A stretch of DNA of 44,752 nt from Caballeronia sordidicola (GTDB taxonomy: Bacteria > Pseudomonadota > Gammaproteobacteria > Burkholderiales > Burkholderiaceae). A program made the position numbers and the translations under genes. The stretch spans positions 1-44,752 of the forward strand of contig NZ_MTHB01000285.1 of NCBI RefSeq assembly GCF_002220365.1, read 5' to 3'. The notes below the pieces were generated by a model. The model was given only the letters and a program-made list of their open reading frames with translations, had not been told where the DNA came from and made no database searches. Shown here one piece after another: positions 41,298 to 44,752 of the stretch; position 1 is the stretch's first letter; each line of letters starts with the position of its first letter.

Positions 41298-42500
41298 TCA
41301 AGCAGGCACAAGACGCCACAGCGACGTGATCTCGGCCGAACGCGCGTGATAGAGCGGATCGGTTTTATCGGCGGCACGAGGATGCTGCGGACGAATATCC
41401 ATCCGGCCGTCCGTCTTCAAGCCCGCGCGGTCGACCCACTCCTGGAATTCAGCACGCGTTCGCAGGCCAAGATGTTCCGCTATATCGGAAAGAATCAGCC
41501 AGCCTTCGCCGCCCGGCGTCAGATGGGCAGCGAGGCCGTCTAGGAATCCGCGCAGCATGCGGCTTTCCGGATCGTAGATTGCGTGTTCAATAGCCGAACT
41601 GGGGCGTGCCGGCAGCCACGGCGGATTACAGACGATCAACGGTGCGCGGCCTTCCGGAAACAGGTCGGCCTCGACCACCTTTACTTGCTGGTCGTACCCC
41701 AATAATTCGATGTTTTCGCGTGCGCAGGCTAGCGCCCGGGTGTCGATTTCCGTCGCAATCACGCGCTTCACGCCGCGCTGAGCCAACAAGGCGGCGAGCA
41801 CGCCCGTGCCGGTGCCAATATCGAAAGCCAGTTCCTTCGATGGCAAAGGCTGATCCGCGATCAGCTTGATGTACTCGCCGCGCACCGGAGAAAACACGCC
41901 ATAGTAGGGATGAATCCGCGCGCCGAGTGCCTCGACGTCTACGCCCTTTTTGCGCCACTCGTGCGCGCCGACCAGCCCGAGCACCTCACGCAGCGACACA
42001 ACCGACTCGCCCGCTGCCGCACCGTAAGCCTCTTCACACGCCTCTTTCACGACGGGCGCACGGCGCAGCGGAATGGCGTATTCGGCGTCCAGCGGCAATA
42101 GCAGCATGCCGAGCGTGCGCGCCCGCTGGGACTGGGCGAGCCGATGCAAATTGAATGCCTCGGCAGGGGCGGGCGGCGCGGCCGGCGGCGCATCGGGGGC
42201 GGCGCTGCGCTCCTTTGTTTTCGCTTTGGCGGACTTTTTCGGCCGCGTTTCGATGCGTCGTGCAACCGCCTGCAACAACTGGCGTGCATTTTGGAAATCG
42301 CCGCGCCAGAGAATTGCCGTACCTTCGCAAGCGAGCCGATAGGCGGAGTCGGCGGTCATCTGGTCATCGCCGATCACTACGCGTTTGGGCGGTGCGATTC
42401 CGCTTTCCGAGTGCCAGAGCGCCGAATGGTTTTCGCCTTTTTCCTCCCATTGGATCTGGGAGGGCGCGGCGCTGGTGCTGGGAGAAGTTTTGGAATGCAT
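41298..42500 (-). CDS. SAM-dependent methyltransferase, N6-adenine/glutamine type fold
   Basis: This 400-residue protein has the SAM-binding motif AFDIGTGTGVLAALL (225-239) and the NPPW catalytic motif (292-295, VCNPPWLPA), the type used by PrmC/HemK, RlmG and related N-methyltransferases. The N-terminal 200 residues are distinct and include a Lys/Ala/Pro low-complexity linker (about 88-113). Target could be a release factor, ribosomal protein or rRNA, and the N-terminal domain probably decides this. ATG 42500 is chosen for its position; no strong ribosome site is visible. The frame extends upstream to 42626. Confidence 0.85.
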   Translation of the reverse strand: MHSKTSPSTSAAPSQIQWEEKGENHSALWHSESGIAPPKRVVIGDDQMTADSAYRLACEGTAILWRGDFQNARQLLQAVARRIETRPKKSAKAKTKERSAAPDAPPAAPPAPAEAFNLHRLAQSQRARTLGMLLLPLDAEYAIPLRRAPVVKEACEEAYGAAAGESVVSLREVLGLVGAHEWRKKGVDVEALGARIHPYYGVFSPVRGEYIKLIADQPLPSKELAFDIGTGTGVLAALLAQRGVKRVIATEIDTRALACARENIELLGYDQQVKVVEADLFPEGRAPLIVCNPPWLPARPSSAIEHAIYDPESRMLRGFLDGLAAHLTPGGEGWLILSDIAEHLGLRTRAEFQEWVDRAGLKTDGRMDIRPQHPRAADKTDPLYHARSAEITSLWRLVPA

Positions 42501-42882
42501 GCTGAATAAGTACCGGACAAAGTGAGAACCGCGAGGCGGAATGCCGACATTCTGAGGGCTTTTCACAAAATGGTCCGACTTTCGACGACAAAAGGCGTTC
42601 GGGGATGCGCTTGGGAATCGAATCATGGGATGTCGACCGGCGTGAAAAGCAGGTCCGTTTGCACATTTACTGCCGGAGAACGCCGGCGCTCATTCGATTG
42701 CGTTACGGTGAGTTCCACGTCTGCGGGTCTGCGAACAACTGCCCTGTGCCAGTTCCGGAAGCCATGCCAGAAGTTCGGGTCAAGCCGCCCGTCCATCGCC
42801 GGGAATCATCCGCTGAACTGTAAGCGCCTGGTTTGCCTGTTCAGGCACAATCGTTTTTTCCCTCGAAAACACTCGTTCCCCG
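42501..42882. other. Intergenic region, 382 bases
   Basis: This spacer lies between the divergent methyltransferase and GDSL hydrolase genes. It contains a short inverted repeat GCCTG-TT-CAGGC near 42835-42846. Short ORFs here lack ribosome sites and I see no clear promoter. Confidence 0.4.
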
Positions 42883-44160
42883 ATGAACCTTCGCGCCCTT
42901 TCTGCCGTTGCCGCCGCGACGCTGTTTGCTTCTCTGCTGCCATCCACCCGCGCTCTCGCCGACGACGCGCCGGCTGAACACTGGGTCAGCGCCTGGGGCA
43001 TGGCGTTACAGTCAATTCCGCAGCGGGCGGATTTGCCGGCGCTGTATCGCGCGCCTGAAATTGGCGGCCGGACGGTCCGGCAGATAGTGTATCCAGCCAT
43101 CGATGGCCGGCACGTTCGGCTGCGCTTCAGCAATGTATACGGCACTGCGCCGCTGGTGATCGAGGACGTGCAAGTGGCGCGCTCCGTGTCCGGCGGCGCG
43201 GCCGCGATCCGGGCGGGCACTAGCCGTCCTGTGACGTTCGCCGGCAAGGCGGGCGTGACCATCGCGCCCGGTGGCCAGATGGACAGTGACCCGATCGCCT
43301 TCGACGTCGCCGCCCACCAGCCGCTCGCCGTCAGCACCTATATGGGAGCGGATCAAAAGATGGCCGCGTGGCATCGGGTGGCGAACCAGACGAATTACGT
43401 ATCGACGCCAGGCAACCATTCCTCCGATACCGACGCCGCCGCGTTTCGCACCCGCTTCACGCAATTTGTGTGGCTGACGAGCGTTTCCGTCGATGCCGCA
43501 CCGGCGCGGGCGCTGGTAGCAATCGGTGACTCCATCACCGACGGCATGCGCTCCACGCCAAACGCGAACCGCCGCTGGCCGGATGCGTTGGCGCGCCGGC
43601 TGACGCAAAAGGGCATCGACGGGACCGCGGTCGTAAATGCTGGAATCAGCGGTAATCGCCTGTTGAGCGCATCGCCGTGCTACGGCGATGCGCTTTTGAA
43701 CCGGTTCGACCGCGACGCGTTGCGCCAGCCCGGGGTGCGCGCGGTGATCCTGCTGATCGGCATCAACGATATCAATTTCCCCGCGATGCCCCCCCACGCC
43801 GGCCTGGATTGCGACGATCCGCATACGCCTGTAACAGCCGATTCGCTGTTGCGCGGGTATCAACGGCTGATTGCGCAGGCTCACCAGCGCGGGGTCCGGA
43901 TCTACGGTGCAACCTTGACACCGGCCTCGCTGCCTCAGGAGCGCGAGGCGATCAGGACGGCGGTGAACAATTCGATCCGCTCAAGCCATGCTTTCGATGG
44001 TGTGATCGACTTTGACCTGGCGCTCCGGGATCCGGCCCATCCGGACCGTCTCCAGCGACGCTATGACAGCGGCGACCATATCCATCCGAGCGATGCGGGT
44101 TATTCGGCCATGTCGGAAGCTGTTCCCATCGACGAAATGGGGCTTGGGAAGGGCCGTTAG
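42883..44160 (+). CDS. Secreted SGNH/GDSL hydrolase
   Basis: This protein has 425 residues with a signal peptide cleaved near RALA, so it is periplasmic or secreted. The N-terminal 200 residues form a beta-rich domain. The SGNH core follows: block I AIGDSITDG with catalytic S217, block II GISGN (G257, N258), block III GIND (293-296), and block V GDHIHPSD with D398 and H401. The family contains esterases, lipases and carbohydrate esterases. No partner gene is adjacent. The start at ATG 42883 fits the signal peptide. Confidence 0.9.
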   Translation: MNLRALSAVAAATLFASLLPSTRALADDAPAEHWVSAWGMALQSIPQRADLPALYRAPEIGGRTVRQIVYPAIDGRHVRLRFSNVYGTAPLVIEDVQVARSVSGGAAAIRAGTSRPVTFAGKAGVTIAPGGQMDSDPIAFDVAAHQPLAVSTYMGADQKMAAWHRVANQTNYVSTPGNHSSDTDAAAFRTRFTQFVWLTSVSVDAAPARALVAIGDSITDGMRSTPNANRRWPDALARRLTQKGIDGTAVVNAGISGNRLLSASPCYGDALLNRFDRDALRQPGVRAVILLIGINDINFPAMPPHAGLDCDDPHTPVTADSLLRGYQRLIAQAHQRGVRIYGATLTPASLPQEREAIRTAVNNSIRSSHAFDGVIDFDLALRDPAHPDRLQRRYDSGDHIHPSDAGYSAMSEAVPIDEMGLGKGR

Positions 44161-44190
44161 GACTTTCCCGAAAATAGTTTGAAGATGTCC

Positions 44191-44219
44191 TTGCCTTAGT
44201 GGGTGCCATCGCCTATTAT
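44191..44219 (+). promoter_or_regulatory. rrn promoter, upstream copy
   Basis: A -35 TTGCCT (44191-44196) and -10 TATTAT (44214-44219) are separated by 17 bases. The predicted start near 44226 coincides with a CCTCGTT/AACGAGG hairpin (44226-44243). Together with the second promoter it gives the tandem arrangement common for rRNA operons. Confidence 0.6.
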
Positions 44220-44306
44220 TCGTCTCCTCGTTTCGCAACGAGGGCCGCTAAAGAAACAGGTGGCCTCCAAAGTCGGTAAGTTTGAAAGCAAACGCTCACA
44301 AACTTG

Positions 44307-44335
44307 TTGACAAGGAGAAAAAGATTCTTCATAAT
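44307..44335 (+). promoter_or_regulatory. rrn promoter, downstream copy
   Basis: A consensus -35 TTGACA (44307-44312) and a -10 CATAAT (44330-44335) are separated by exactly 17 bases, with predicted start near 44342. It lies about 305 bases before the 16S 5' end. Confidence 0.8.
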
Positions 44336-44412
44336 CTCGTTTCTGTGCTGCAGATGCAGCGACGCGAAAGCGGCAGGGTTCTGAGGGTAGGGATCGTGCG
44401 GTGGATAGCGAA

Positions 44413-44424
44413 TGTTCTTTAAAA
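44413..44424 (+). promoter_or_regulatory. boxA-like antitermination site of the rRNA leader
   Basis: TGTTCTTTAAAA resembles the boxA element (consensus TGCTCTTTAACA) that binds NusB/S10 for rRNA antitermination. It lies downstream of both promoters in the leader. Confidence 0.75.
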
Positions 44425-44646
44425 ACTAACAGCCGATAAGTGTGGGCGCTTGGTGCTTGGCTTTAAGCGTGGTGGTGTTTTCCGGGGTAACTCGGGAGAT
44501 GTTGCCGTGAAGCGAAAGTATCAAGTCTCACACTAGTATTAAGGTAGGTTTTGAGCGTCTTTCTGTAAAAGGGAAGATGGGAGGAACTTGTCAGTACGTT
44601 GAGTGAGCGACCTATTCGCAAGAATAGAAAACAGTAACAGGCATTG

Positions 44647-44752
44647 AACTGAAGAGTTTGATCCTGGCTCAGATTGAACGCTGGCGGCATGCCTTACACA
44701 TGCAAGTCGAACGGCAGCACGGGGGCAACCCTGGTGGCGAGTGGCGAACGGG
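44647..44752 (+). rRNA. rrs: 16S ribosomal RNA, 5' end (partial)
   Basis: The conserved GAAGAGTTTGATCCTGGCTC starts at 44651, giving a mature 5' end near 44647. The following bases, including GGCATGCCTTACACATGC and GGGGGCAACCCTGGTGGC, are of the Burkholderia sensu lato type. The gene continues past the window edge. Confidence 0.98.

Noticed and set aside
44463..44690. 75-residue minus-strand ORF
   Set aside because: It is antisense to the rRNA leader and the 16S 5' end, where no protein gene is expected.

Overview
The window reads as chromosomal DNA of a betaproteobacterium of the Burkholderia sensu lato group (Caballeronia/Paraburkholderia type). The evidence is the 5' end of a Burkholderia-like 16S rRNA gene at the right edge, high-GC codon use in nearly all genes, and a phenylacetate locus in the order paaA-B-C-D-E, DUF1835 gene, tetR, which matches my memory of Burkholderia. 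No insertion sequence, prophage, CRISPR array or tRNA was recognised. Most of the window is ordinary core or shell genome. The accessory-looking parts are the AT-rich left end, a tandem palindromic repeat near 10.3 kb, a decayed trimeric autotransporter near 24.2 kb and a few small genes.

Left third (1-16.4 kb). The window opens inside a gene and continues into two AT-rich genes of unknown function, the second with a signal peptide; the arrangement recalls an effector/immunity cassette. Next come a receiver-only response regulator, an endonuclease/exonuclease/phosphatase protein, a small periplasmic protein, a MoxR/Lon-like AAA ATPase, an L2HGDH-type FAD oxidoreductase, a Tat-exported HiPIP, an MFS metabolite:H+ symporter with a cupin, a small protein with a GTG start, a Mut7-C protein, a 3-hydroxyisobutyrate-dehydrogenase-type oxidoreductase, a secreted protein with a second receiver-only regulator, and an OmpW porin downstream of two tandem paralogous lipoproteins (DUF2957-like).

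Middle (16.8-25.8 kb). This part holds argC (type 2), a WrbA-like flavodoxin, a YbhB/YbcL protein, an RcsB-like response regulator, pyrE divergent from maeB, the 3' remnant of a YadA-type adhesin, and a secreted NlpC/P60 peptidase.

Right part (25.8-44.7 kb). The theme is aromatic compound breakdown. A 1201-residue indolepyruvate:ferredoxin oxidoreductase could yield arylacetyl-CoA. 4-Hydroxyphenylpyruvate dioxygenase is divergent from an Lrp/AsnC regulator. The paaABCDE ring-epoxidase operon is followed by a DUF1835 gene and a TetR gene that I take to be paaR. A palindromic operator lies between the -35 and -10 of the paaA promoter. After these come an M19 dipeptidase with an extra N-terminal domain ahead of an internal Tat signal, a HI0933-type flavoprotein, a methyltransferase, a secreted GDSL hydrolase, and the rrn leader with two apparent sigma-70 promoters and a boxA before 16S rRNA.

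The items most worth a second look are the paa operator, the conserved DUF1835 gene in that operon, the dipeptidase fusion, the tandem palindromes at 10.3 kb, the duplicated lipoproteins with OmpW, the interlocked inverted repeats near 5.1 kb, and a 63-residue secreted peptide gene at 29.7 kb.
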